64,000 bases of DNA from Bacteroides faecis MAJ27 (GTDB taxonomy: Bacteria; Bacteroidota; Bacteroidia; Bacteroidales; Bacteroidaceae): contig NZ_FNNN01000011.1 of the NCBI RefSeq assembly GCF_900106755.1, positions 1 to 64,000 on the forward strand, read 5' to 3'. The notes beneath the pieces were generated by a model, which did not search any database, was not told where the DNA came from, and was given only the letters and a program-made list of their open reading frames with translations. Position numbers and translations under genes: made by a program. Below are positions 46,373 through 55,635 of the stretch, one piece after another; the first letter of the stretch is position 1; each line of letters starts with the position of its first letter.

Positions 46373-47776
46373 ATGGAAGAAAAAAATAAAAAAGACATAA
46401 ACAGAAGAGATTTCATAAAAATCGTGGGTATCAGCGCAGCTACATCAACAGCCATATTATACGGATGTTCTCCCCGAAAAACGTCTTCTTCAAGTAGTGT
46501 TACAGCGGAAGGAGAGGTACCCACCGATAAAATGACATATCGCACCTCTCCAACTACAGGCGACCGTGTTTCACTTTTAGGATACGGCTGTATGCGATGG
46601 CCACTCAAACCGTCTCCCGATGGTAATGGTGAAGTCATCGACCAGGATGCCGTGAACGGACTGATAGATTATGCTATCGCTCACGGAGTAAATTACTTCG
46701 ATACATCTCCGGCATATGTGCAAGGTTTTTCGGAGAAATCAACGGGCATTGCATTAAGCCGTCACCCACGCGACAAATACTTCATAGCTACCAAACTGTC
46801 CAATTTCTCTCCGGATACATGGTCGCGCGAAGCTTCACTTAAAATGTATCATAAATCATTTGCAGACCTTCAGGTTGACTACATTGACTATATGCTGCTT
46901 CACGGCATCGGCATGGGTGGAATGGATGCTCTCAAAGGACGGTATCTGGACAACGGAATGCTTGACTTTCTGATCAAAGAGCGAGAGGCTGGTCGTATCC
47001 GGAATCTTGGCTTCTCCTATCATGGTGATATTGAAGTATATGATTATCTGCTTTCCCGGCATGATGAAATAAAATGGGATTTTGTGCAGATACAGCTTAA
47101 TTATGTAGACTGGAAGCATGCGAAAGAAACAAATGCCCGAAATACCGATGCCGAATATCTGTACGGAGAGTTACACAAAAGAGGTATCCCGTCTATTATC
47201 ATGGAGCCGCTTTTGGGAGGTCGCTTATCTAAGTTGAATGACAACCTGGTAGCACGACTCAAACAACGGAGACCTGAAAGTAGCGTAGCTTCATGGGCCT
47301 TTCGTTTTGCCGGGTCGTTCCCCGATATACTGACTGTATTAAGCGGTATGACTTATATGGAACATCTGCAAGATAATCTCCGTACCTATTCTCCGTTGGA
47401 ACCGCTTACTGATGAAGAAATGGATTTTCTGGAAGATACGGCGCAGTTAATGCTGAAATACCCCACTATTCCCTGTAATGACTGCAAATATTGCATGCCA
47501 TGCCCGTATGGACTGGATATCCCGGCAACACTGTTACATTATAACCGTTGTGTCAACGAAGGTAATGTGCCTAAAAACAGGCAGGATGAGAATTATGTCA
47601 AAGCCCGTCGTGCCTTCCTCATCGGATATGACCGTAGTGTACCTAAACTCCGGCAGGCAAGTCATTGTATCGGATGCAATCAATGTGTACCGCATTGTCC
47701 GCAAAATATCGATATACCCAAAGAACTGCATCGGATAGATCAATTTGTAGAACAACTGAAACAAGGAACTTTATGA
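46373..47776 (+). CDS. Tat-exported aldo/keto reductase with ferredoxin tail
   Basis: A 467-residue protein. It starts with a Tat signal (NRRDFIKIVGISAATSTAIL) ending in a lipobox-like ILYGC. The aldo/keto reductase barrel (about 60-360) has SLLGYGCMRWPL, DTSPAYVQGFSE with the usual D and Y, and FIATKLS with the catalytic lysine. The C-terminal part carries 4Fe-4S motifs CNDCKYCMPC and CIGCNQCVPHC. The frame opens at 46346, inside the previous gene; 46373 gives the Tat motif. The donor may be the preceding ferredoxin protein rather than NADPH, which is absent from the periplasm (inference). The stop overlaps the DUF1893 start by ATGA. Confidence 0.87.
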   Translation: MEEKNKKDINRRDFIKIVGISAATSTAILYGCSPRKTSSSSSVTAEGEVPTDKMTYRTSPTTGDRVSLLGYGCMRWPLKPSPDGNGEVIDQDAVNGLIDYAIAHGVNYFDTSPAYVQGFSEKSTGIALSRHPRDKYFIATKLSNFSPDTWSREASLKMYHKSFADLQVDYIDYMLLHGIGMGGMDALKGRYLDNGMLDFLIKEREAGRIRNLGFSYHGDIEVYDYLLSRHDEIKWDFVQIQLNYVDWKHAKETNARNTDAEYLYGELHKRGIPSIIMEPLLGGRLSKLNDNLVARLKQRRPESSVASWAFRFAGSFPDILTVLSGMTYMEHLQDNLRTYSPLEPLTDEEMDFLEDTAQLMLKYPTIPCNDCKYCMPCPYGLDIPATLLHYNRCVNEGNVPKNRQDENYVKARRAFLIGYDRSVPKLRQASHCIGCNQCVPHCPQNIDIPKELHRIDQFVEQLKQGTL

Positions 47777-48198
47777 TAGAAGAATTAATAGACTTATTAC
47801 ACTCGGGAGGATATTCCTGCGCGATTGCCAACAGAGATATCATACGCACTTTTACTCAACGTGGAGTGGCTGATTTGTATGATTTGCTGACACAGGAACC
47901 GGATTTCCTGAAAGGAGCGTTGATTGCTGATAAAGTGGTAGGAAAGGGAGCTGCCGCCCTGATGATTTTGGGTGGCATAAAGGAACTCCATACAGATATA
48001 ATCAGTTCAAAGGCTTTGGAACTGTTTCAGGATTCAGATATAAAGGTCAGTTTCATACAGGAAGTACCTTTTATCTGGAATCGGGACCATACAGGCTGGT
48101 GTCCGGTAGAAACAATGTGCAGTGAAGAAAAATCTGCAGAAGCTATATTACCTTTGATTCATAACTTTCTCAAAAGAATAAGAAGTGGCAGGAAATAA
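47773..48198 (+). CDS. DUF1893 protein
   Basis: A 141-residue cytoplasmic protein with the DUF1893 pattern: LLHSGGYSCAIANRDIIRTF, KGALIADKVVGKGAAALMIL, then a cysteine-containing C-terminal part (GWCPVETMC). I recall that this family has a cytidine-deaminase-like fold in a solved Thermotoga structure, and several members sit near redox proteins. The GKGAA motif and the C-x-x-x-x-x-C pair could bind a metal or cofactor, but no activity is known to me. ATG at 47773 overlaps the preceding stop (ATGA), so it is translated together with the aldo/keto reductase. The frame is open further upstream but lies within that gene. Confidence 0.8.
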   Translation: MIEELIDLLHSGGYSCAIANRDIIRTFTQRGVADLYDLLTQEPDFLKGALIADKVVGKGAAALMILGGIKELHTDIISSKALELFQDSDIKVSFIQEVPFIWNRDHTGWCPVETMCSEEKSAEAILPLIHNFLKRIRSGRK

Positions 48199-48226
48199 CA
48201 GAAGAAATAAAAATACGGAATAGAAT

Positions 48227-50125
48227 ATGAAAAGAATTGCAACATGTCTGTTTTTGTTTAGTAGCCTGCTATCTACTTCCGGAATGGCTCAGAGCGGAAA
48301 AGACACTACACAACTCAGAAGAAACTATATCATTGATGAAGTCGTAGTCACCGGAACACGTAATGAGACAGATATACGTCACCTTCCGATGACCATTTCA
48401 GTAGTTGGCAGACAACAAATAGAGAAAAGATATGAACCTTCACTTTTGCCATTATTGACAGAGCAAGTCCCCGGATTCTTTACTACCAGCCGCGGTATCA
48501 TGGGATATGGTGTATCTACAGGTGCGGCAGGTGGTATGAGCCTGCGTGGTATCGGCGGTAGCCCGACGGCAGGTTTATTGGTCCTGATTGACGGGCATCC
48601 TCAATATATGGGATTGATGGGACATCCGATAGCGGACGCCTATCAATCTATGATGACAGAGAAGGTGGAAATATTACGAGGACCTGCCTCGGTACTTTAT
48701 GGTTCGAATGCGATGGGCGGAGTCATTAATATCGTCACTCGCAAACAACAGCAAGAGGGAGTGAACACAAATATGCAAGTTGGGTATGAATCATACAATA
48801 CGTTACAAACAGAGTTTTCCAACCGAGTAAAAAAAGAACGCTTCAGCAGCATCGTTACCGGCTCTTACAACCGTACCGACGGTCATCGTCCCGATATGGA
48901 GTTCGAACAATATGGAGGATATGCCAAGTTAGGCTATGACTTCAGCAACTCCTGGAAACTGTGGGGGGATGTGAATGTAACTCATTTCAATGCTTCCAAT
49001 CCGGGGACGGTACAAGTTCCGCTTATCGACAATGACTCACGTATCACTCGTGGTATGACTTCATTTGCGTTGGAGAACAATTACGAAAAAACGGCAGGTG
49101 CCTTAAGCTTTTTCTATAATTGGGGACGACATAAGATAAACGATGGATATAAGACAGGAGAACAACCACAGGCATCGCACTTCAATTCTAAAGATAAAAT
49201 GTTCGGCATCTCTTGGTATCAGAGTGCAACTTTCTTCACAGGCAATCGCCTGACAGCAGGCTTTGACTATCAGCACTTCGGTGGCGAATCATGGAACAAG
49301 GTAGTTGCTACCGGAGAACGGAAACCGGGCGTAGACAAGCAAATGGACGAGTTTGCGGGATACGTTGACTTCCGTCAGGATATAAATAGCTGGCTGTCGC
49401 TGGATGCGGGCATTCGTGTAGACCATCATTCACATGTAGGTACGGAATGGATACCCCAAGGAGGGCTGGCCTTTCATCTTCCGGAGAATGCGGAACTGAA
49501 AGCAATGGTAAGCAAAGGATATCGCAATCCGACTATCCGGGAAATGTATATGTTTGCTCCTGCAAACCCGGAACTGAAACCGGAAAAACTGGTGAACTAT
49601 GAACTTTCCTATTCTCAACGATTATTGGAAGGAGCGTTATTCTATGGAATGAACCTGTACTATATCAATGGTGATAACGTAATTATGAGCAATGGCCTGA
49701 CACCTCCACTAAATGTCAATTCCGGAGAAATAGAGAATTGGGGTGTTGAAGCAAACATCGGATATCGGTTAAGCTCCCACTGGAACGTGAATGCCAACTA
49801 CAGTTGGCTGCATATGGAAAATCCGGTTCTTGCCGCTCCGGAACATAAATTATATGCAGGTGCAGATTATGTCAAAGGACGTTGGACCGTATCAACCAGT
49901 ATACAATATATAAAGGGACTTTATACATCTGTCATCATTAATAATAAAGGTGTTGAGCAACAGGATAGTTTTGTTCTGTGGAATCTGCGGGGAAGTTACC
50001 GAATCTGTCGTTTTGCCGACATCTTCGTGAAAGGTGAAAATCTGTTGGCGCAACGTTACGAGATAAATGCAGGTTATCCTATGCCCAAAACAACATTTAT
50101 GGGTGGTATTAATTTGAACTTTTAA
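48227..50125 (+). CDS. TonB-dependent receptor (BtuB/CirA-like)
   Basis: A 632-residue outer-membrane receptor without a carboxypeptidase-like domain. Signal peptide about 1-22 (ending GMAQ); TonB-box-like VVVTGTRNE near 40; plug (about 55-165) with EQVPGFFTTSRG and EKVEILRGPASVLYGSNAMG; barrel to the C-terminal GGINLNF. The short form, with no SusD and no STN domain, is like receptors for siderophores, haem or cobalamin rather than glycans. It is 28 bp after the DUF1893 gene and probably last in the ferredoxin/AKR operon, so its ligand may be the compound on which the redox pair acts. Confidence 0.87.
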   Translation: MKRIATCLFLFSSLLSTSGMAQSGKDTTQLRRNYIIDEVVVTGTRNETDIRHLPMTISVVGRQQIEKRYEPSLLPLLTEQVPGFFTTSRGIMGYGVSTGAAGGMSLRGIGGSPTAGLLVLIDGHPQYMGLMGHPIADAYQSMMTEKVEILRGPASVLYGSNAMGGVINIVTRKQQQEGVNTNMQVGYESYNTLQTEFSNRVKKERFSSIVTGSYNRTDGHRPDMEFEQYGGYAKLGYDFSNSWKLWGDVNVTHFNASNPGTVQVPLIDNDSRITRGMTSFALENNYEKTAGALSFFYNWGRHKINDGYKTGEQPQASHFNSKDKMFGISWYQSATFFTGNRLTAGFDYQHFGGESWNKVVATGERKPGVDKQMDEFAGYVDFRQDINSWLSLDAGIRVDHHSHVGTEWIPQGGLAFHLPENAELKAMVSKGYRNPTIREMYMFAPANPELKPEKLVNYELSYSQRLLEGALFYGMNLYYINGDNVIMSNGLTPPLNVNSGEIENWGVEANIGYRLSSHWNVNANYSWLHMENPVLAAPEHKLYAGADYVKGRWTVSTSIQYIKGLYTSVIINNKGVEQQDSFVLWNLRGSYRICRFADIFVKGENLLAQRYEINAGYPMPKTTFMGGINLNF

Positions 50126-50276
50126 TTTTTATCAGATAACAGGAACAGTGGGAGAATGGATCTATATAGGAAGCTTCTACAGTGCCATTCAGGATTTCCG
50201 TATTGGAATTCCCGGAATGTGCCTGCAAGTATTCGGAGGTTATCTGTTCATTAAATGCTTGATATGCAGCTAACAT
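50109..50276 (-). CDS. Small ORF coupled to the end of the HTCS gene
   Basis: A 55-codon frame opens with an ATG overlapping the HTCS stop (ATGTTAG) and fills the whole 144-bp gap, ending 17 bp inside the convergent TonB receptor gene. The encoded sequence (MLAAYQAFNEQITSEYLQAH, later SHCSCYLI) has no recognised domain. The overlap suggests coupled translation, but length alone does not prove coding. Confidence 0.3.
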   Translation of the reverse strand: MLAAYQAFNEQITSEYLQAHSGNSNTEILNGTVEASYIDPFSHCSCYLIKIKSSN

Positions 50277-53200
50277 TCCGAATCTTCCTGAGATGCATCA
50301 TCTTCAATGATACTGGAAGAAACACCATTTACCTTGGCATATTGGCTCGGACTCATCTTATATTCTTTCTTGAATACTTGCCGGAAATATTTACTTTCTG
50401 AGAAACCGCACATTTCTGAGATTTCAGTAATATTATGCACGCCTTCTTTCAATAACTGCGTAGCACGCTTCAAACGGATATTCTTAATAAACTCCTGAGG
50501 AGGAAGCCCTGTTAGCGCTTTCAGTTTGTTATAGAAACGGGTACGACTCATATTGTGCAAATCCTTAAGCACATCAACGGAAAAGGCGGGGTTATCAATA
50601 TTGTCTTCGATGCTTTTCTTCACATCCGACAAAAATTGCCAGTCGAGACTATTTGTACATTTTGCCAACGGTGTTTTTTCTTCTATATCAATTTCAAGAT
50701 TAGCATATTTGCTACGCAATAATGCCCGGTTCGCCAATAAATTAGCAATACTGGCTTTTAAGATTCTCACACTGAATGGTTTTACAATATATTCATCGGC
50801 ACCAATATGAAGACCATCGAGAACATTCTGTTCTTCTCCCAAAGCTGTGAGTAACAAAACAGGAATATGTGATGTTTCAATATCATTCTTGATAGTGGTA
50901 CACAATTCATCCCCCCGCATTTCCGGCATCATAATATCAGAAAGAATCAACTCCGGCTGGTATTCTTTTACAATGACCAACGCTTCCTTACCATTGCTGC
51001 AAGCCTGTACGTTGTACATAGGCGATAGTGAATTGACCAGATAAGCACGTAATTCATCATTATCCTCGACAATAAGAATACGCTGCAGATCTTCGTCGTT
51101 TGCCATGACAGGCGTTTCGGAAATCACCGGAGCATCCAATTCAGCTTCCTGTCTGCGGGGTTTCTCCGGTTCTATCAGATTCGAATGATGGAAATGTTTA
51201 TTCCCCTTCGGGAAGACAACAGTAATAGTAGTACCCTGCTGTTCGACACTCTCAATATTTATCTTGCCACTATGGAGGTGAACTAATTTCCCCACCAACT
51301 TTAATCCGATTCCACTACCGGTTATCTTTGCATTAATAGCATTCGTACCCCGGAAGTGCATCTTGAATAATTTGCTCTGTTCATTCGACGGAATACCGAT
51401 GCCGGTATCTCTGACCTCCAGCTTCCAAGAATCTTTAGTCTCAGAAACATATACACTGACCGTTCCATTCTCAGGAGTATATTTCAACGCATTGGATATC
51501 AGATTCTTTAAGATGGAGTCCATCTTATCTTTATCAAACCATACATTCAGATAATTAAAGTCACTCTTGTAAGTAAAATCAATATGCTTGATATTGGCAT
51601 ACGAACGAAAACTTTTATAGATTTCATTCATATACGTATTAAGCTCATATTCAGAGATATGTAGCTCGGAAGAATAGACATCCGCCCGTTCGAAGTTGAT
51701 TAAATTAGTACTCAACCGTAAAAGAGCGTTTACATTTCTCAAGGCTGTATTTATACGCTGTGAACCGATCTCTGTCAATGTCTCTTCTTCAACAAATTCT
51801 TCCAGAGGAGCCTTTATTAAAGTAAGCGGAGTACGGATATCATGGGCAGTATTTATAAAGAAATGCGTCTTTTCATCTGATATCTTTTTCTGCTTTTTCA
51901 GAATCATTACCCGGAAGGCAATACTGAATATAAACACAATCAAAAGTATATAAGCAAATATAGCCCATCCGCTCAACCACAAAGGATGCGCCACTATCAC
52001 TTCAAGCTGGCGTTCTTCGAAAACAATACTAGGCTCTTCTTTAGATATGGCGCGCACATAAAGTTTATATTTACCGGGACTCAAATTAGTGAAACGGATC
52101 AGACTATTGTCATTCAACTGCACCCATTCATTATAGGAAGAACCCTCCAGTCTCCAATAATATATGGAATGAGAAGGAAAATCATAATTGATGGAAGAAA
52201 CACGAAATGAGAAAGTATTCTGACCATATTTTAAAGTCAGTACGTCTGTCTTATCAATATCCTTTTCCAAAGGGGAATCTTTATCTCCGGGATAAATAGG
52301 CTGATAAGAAATATGAAAATCGCTGAATATCATTTTTGAATACTCATAATCCGGTAACTTTATACCTGCGGGAAATTCCACAGCACCATCAACGCTTCCA
52401 AAAACAAAACTCTTGTTTTTTCGCAACACACCGGAAGTTGCATTGAAACAGGCAGACATCATTCCCTGCTCCCGACTCCAGTTATGGAATGATCTCTTCT
52501 CCACAGAAAAACTGGTGATTCCGTTTTCCGTACTCATCATTATCTGTCCGTCCATTTCCGGCAGAATGGTATAGATGCTATTTGAAACAAGTGCCGAATT
52601 TTCTGCAAAATAATGTTCGAAAGTTCTGTTCTTCGGGTTATATATAAGTACTCCCGAACCGTTTGTTCCAATATACAGTAATCCGTCATTCGCCTGATAA
52701 AGCGTGTTGATATAAGTCGATTCCACAGGCATTAATATATACTCATACTCACCGGAATTCCGGTCGAGCAGAAAAAGCCCCGTAGCTGTACCTACCCAAA
52801 TAAAATGAGTATCTTTTTCCTCAATAGCGGTAACAGTGCTCACTCCGGGATACAGACGAACAGAATTCTTTATCGGATCGATACATTTAAGATTATAATA
52901 TCCTCCCGACCATATATATCCTTTTGAATCTTTGATCATATCCCGGATGTATTTGTCCGGACGTATGTTGGCAGAACTTAACAGAAAAGGAGAGAAGTAC
53001 TCTACAGACAGTGCCTTCTTGTTAATCTTATAGATCCCGGACGTAAAGCCTCCTGCCCAGATAATGCCCGGAGAAACTTCGCATAAAGTAATGAAAATAT
53101 GGTTCTTATCTTTCAACTGCTTGTCGAAAGAACTTAAAAAAGAATGCCACTGACCGGTTCGGGAATTATAGAAACTTATTCCATTACTGGTACCAAACCA

Positions 53201-54271
53201 TAAATCACCTTCACTGTCCTCAATGACTGCATGCACCTGATCGTTGACGATAGACTGCTTATTACCGATAGAATGTTTTATCCAATGATAATTCTTATAA
53301 CGAGGATCGACTACCGTAACCCCTGCCGGATAATTAGCAAGCCAGATTCGTTTTTCTTCATCAATATAAATATCCGTGATGTTATTTCCGTTCATTTCAT
53401 TATAGCTTTCGTAGTTGGCTACAATATATGGAGACGTTTTACAAGTATTTACATCAATTTTATGTACCCCCATTCCTTCTGTCGCAACCAATAATTCCTT
53501 TGGATTCAACGGTCGGATATGAGTGATACTCACATCACCCAAAGCTGTATCTGATTTTATAATCTTTTGAGTAGACATATCATAAGCAAAGGTACCGTCA
53601 CTAAAAGTACCAATAAAAAGTCTTTGAAGTTGTCGGTGGAAATAGAGCCCGTTGATTTGTGTATAGACATTATCAAGTGTTTCTAAAGGAATAATATGCA
53701 GAGTTCCTTTATCAAGCTGGGTGTATCGGACTCCCATTTCTGTTGCTATAAAGAAATGAGTATCATCTGTTTGTTCCACTACTGTGATGTCATCATCCAA
53801 TACATTGGGAAACTGTGTCGTTTGGGTAGTTTCCGTATTATACAACAAAATAGAATCTTTACTACATAACCAGATAGTACTGTTATGATCCATATAGCCA
53901 TAATTGATAACGTCTGTGGCTTCCGGCAATTTATAAACCATTTTGAAATGATCATATTTCTCTTCATACCGGAAGATACGTCCTTTTTTCCCAACTACCC
54001 ATATTCCACCTTTTTTATCTGCATACAACCATCCGAGATTTACCTCCGAATTTAATTCTCTGTTTGCCTCAATTAATTTATAGTGCCTTATATCATGACC
54101 ATTATATCGGTCCATACCTTCGCTAGTGAGAAACCACATATATCCCTGACGATCTTTCTGGATATTGTATATTCTCCGATTACTCAAACCATCCTCTACT
54201 CCAATATATTTGTATGTCTGTCCATACGCCATCAACGGCAGTAAAAATAAAAATAATATAATATTCCTCAT
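50270..54271 (-). CDS. Hybrid two-component system regulator (HTCS)
   Basis: A 1333-residue HTCS. The signal peptide is RNIILFLFLLPLMAYGQ; a periplasmic double propeller (about 20-660), Y_Y_Y domain (about 690-760), membrane helix near 767-790, kinase core, receiver with D1112 in ILSDIMMPEMRG, and AraC-type HTH (about 1230-1325) follow. The phosphoacceptor block reads TAHDIRTPLTL (H810), with aspartate instead of the glutamate usual after the histidine (compare SHELRTP in the HTCS at 17291). No glycan enzymes or SusCD genes lie near; the neighbour upstream is an export operon. The start at 54271 gives the signal peptide; the frame is open to 54355. Confidence 0.92.
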   Translation of the reverse strand: MRNIILFLFLLPLMAYGQTYKYIGVEDGLSNRRIYNIQKDRQGYMWFLTSEGMDRYNGHDIRHYKLIEANRELNSEVNLGWLYADKKGGIWVVGKKGRIFRYEEKYDHFKMVYKLPEATDVINYGYMDHNSTIWLCSKDSILLYNTETTQTTQFPNVLDDDITVVEQTDDTHFFIATEMGVRYTQLDKGTLHIIPLETLDNVYTQINGLYFHRQLQRLFIGTFSDGTFAYDMSTQKIIKSDTALGDVSITHIRPLNPKELLVATEGMGVHKIDVNTCKTSPYIVANYESYNEMNGNNITDIYIDEEKRIWLANYPAGVTVVDPRYKNYHWIKHSIGNKQSIVNDQVHAVIEDSEGDLWFGTSNGISFYNSRTGQWHSFLSSFDKQLKDKNHIFITLCEVSPGIIWAGGFTSGIYKINKKALSVEYFSPFLLSSANIRPDKYIRDMIKDSKGYIWSGGYYNLKCIDPIKNSVRLYPGVSTVTAIEEKDTHFIWVGTATGLFLLDRNSGEYEYILMPVESTYINTLYQANDGLLYIGTNGSGVLIYNPKNRTFEHYFAENSALVSNSIYTILPEMDGQIMMSTENGITSFSVEKRSFHNWSREQGMMSACFNATSGVLRKNKSFVFGSVDGAVEFPAGIKLPDYEYSKMIFSDFHISYQPIYPGDKDSPLEKDIDKTDVLTLKYGQNTFSFRVSSINYDFPSHSIYYWRLEGSSYNEWVQLNDNSLIRFTNLSPGKYKLYVRAISKEEPSIVFEERQLEVIVAHPLWLSGWAIFAYILLIVFIFSIAFRVMILKKQKKISDEKTHFFINTAHDIRTPLTLIKAPLEEFVEEETLTEIGSQRINTALRNVNALLRLSTNLINFERADVYSSELHISEYELNTYMNEIYKSFRSYANIKHIDFTYKSDFNYLNVWFDKDKMDSILKNLISNALKYTPENGTVSVYVSETKDSWKLEVRDTGIGIPSNEQSKLFKMHFRGTNAINAKITGSGIGLKLVGKLVHLHSGKINIESVEQQGTTITVVFPKGNKHFHHSNLIEPEKPRRQEAELDAPVISETPVMANDEDLQRILIVEDNDELRAYLVNSLSPMYNVQACSNGKEALVIVKEYQPELILSDIMMPEMRGDELCTTIKNDIETSHIPVLLLTALGEEQNVLDGLHIGADEYIVKPFSVRILKASIANLLANRALLRSKYANLEIDIEEKTPLAKCTNSLDWQFLSDVKKSIEDNIDNPAFSVDVLKDLHNMSRTRFYNKLKALTGLPPQEFIKNIRLKRATQLLKEGVHNITEISEMCGFSESKYFRQVFKKEYKMSPSQYAKVNGVSSSIIEDDASQEDSEC

Positions 54272-54465
54272 ATAGATATTTGTATTTAAAGTAGTGCTAT
54301 AGACCACCTCCAAATAATAGTTAACAAAATAAATAAAAAAGGACGAGATAATCAAGTAAAATGTTCAACAAAATTCACTTTATTTCCATAGTTAATTATT
54401 TGTTGGCTGAAATATTATAGTTTTGAGAAATAATTGTTTAGAATCTGCAACTAAAAGTATAGCTG

Positions 54466-55635
54466 TCAACCGAGTTTCCTTTTATAAACCCAGATGCTTA
54501 GCAGGAAAAAAACAATCACCTGAATCCATAAAGTAATGTATTCAGGTCGGATATCCGCCATATTTGCCCCCATTGAGTTCAGTTGCACAAAGGCAAGTGT
54601 GGCAGGTGCTGCCGGAAAAATATAATGGGCAGCTTTCCAGTACCAAGGCATCAGCTCCATCGGATAGGAAACACCGGAAAGAAAAATCAGTCCTACCGAG
54701 AAAAAGGCAATCATAAGCAATGGTGCTTCCGAATCAGTGAAATATCGGGAGGCTGCCAGCCCCAGAAAAGAAGTCGCCAGCAAGTAAGGGATCATCATCA
54801 ATACAATATACAATCCGTTTCCAATATTGGGAATGCTAAAGAAATGAGGAAGCAACCCTAACAGGAAAAAGGAAAAAACAGCATACAGACTACAATACAC
54901 AAACGTTTTCCCTGCCACAATACGTATCGCAACTGCCCAACTTTTTCCGAAAGGAGTATAGGCAAGAATCCCTCTGGTCATATACTCTTCTCCGGTCACC
55001 ATACCAATAACCATCAACAATGTCTGAAAAATGATAATTACCATAACAGCCGGAATCAGATAAGACCCATATCCTTCCGTATAATTATAGAGTGCAGTTC
55101 CTTCCACATTCACCGGTTGTGCCATAGCTACCGCCAATAATCCCTGAGGAGGTAGAAAAACCGCTCCGTCCGAACGATATTTATCATTGACAGCTAGCAT
55201 TACGCGCGAAGAAGCCCCCTGCAAGGCTTCAAAATACAGGAAAGCATCGGTCGTGGCATACAAAGAAAAAACAGCTTCATCTCCACGAAAAACCCGTTCC
55301 TCAAAATCATGCGGAAGATACAAAATACCTTGTACTTTCCCTTTTCTCATCCATTCTTTCGCTTCATGATAATCCATAGCCTGAGCATAAATCTCCGTTT
55401 GCGGGGTAGCATCCAGCCAGCGGATAAAATTACGGCTCAACTCACTATGGGAATTATCGACTACAGCAACCGGAACATCTGTCACGATATTGGGAGCATA
55501 CATATAATTATATAGTAATCCGTACACGAAGATTCCCCCCATCAGTACCAATAAAACAGCATAGCTGGTACTGATAGCCAGATATTCACGCCGGATGATG
55601 AAGGATAACTGTTGTAACTTACTTAATTTTTTCAT
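54466..55635 (-). CDS. ABC-2 type permease
   Basis: A 389-residue membrane protein of the ABC2_membrane_3 (YhhJ/YbhS) type. One N-terminal helix (about 22-42) is followed by a large extracytoplasmic domain (about 45-175, starting NIVTDVPVAVVDNSHSELSR) and five C-terminal helices (about 190-385), one with VSYPMELMPWYWKAAHYIFP. It is the last of four genes in the TolC/HlyD/permease operon, overlapping the preceding permease by 17 bp. It presumably forms the channel with that paralogue; no ATPase gene is present in the operon. Confidence 0.87.
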   Translation of the reverse strand: MKKLSKLQQLSFIIRREYLAISTSYAVLLVLMGGIFVYGLLYNYMYAPNIVTDVPVAVVDNSHSELSRNFIRWLDATPQTEIYAQAMDYHEAKEWMRKGKVQGILYLPHDFEERVFRGDEAVFSLYATTDAFLYFEALQGASSRVMLAVNDKYRSDGAVFLPPQGLLAVAMAQPVNVEGTALYNYTEGYGSYLIPAVMVIIIFQTLLMVIGMVTGEEYMTRGILAYTPFGKSWAVAIRIVAGKTFVYCSLYAVFSFFLLGLLPHFFSIPNIGNGLYIVLMMIPYLLATSFLGLAASRYFTDSEAPLLMIAFFSVGLIFLSGVSYPMELMPWYWKAAHYIFPAAPATLAFVQLNSMGANMADIRPEYITLWIQVIVFFLLSIWVYKRKLG

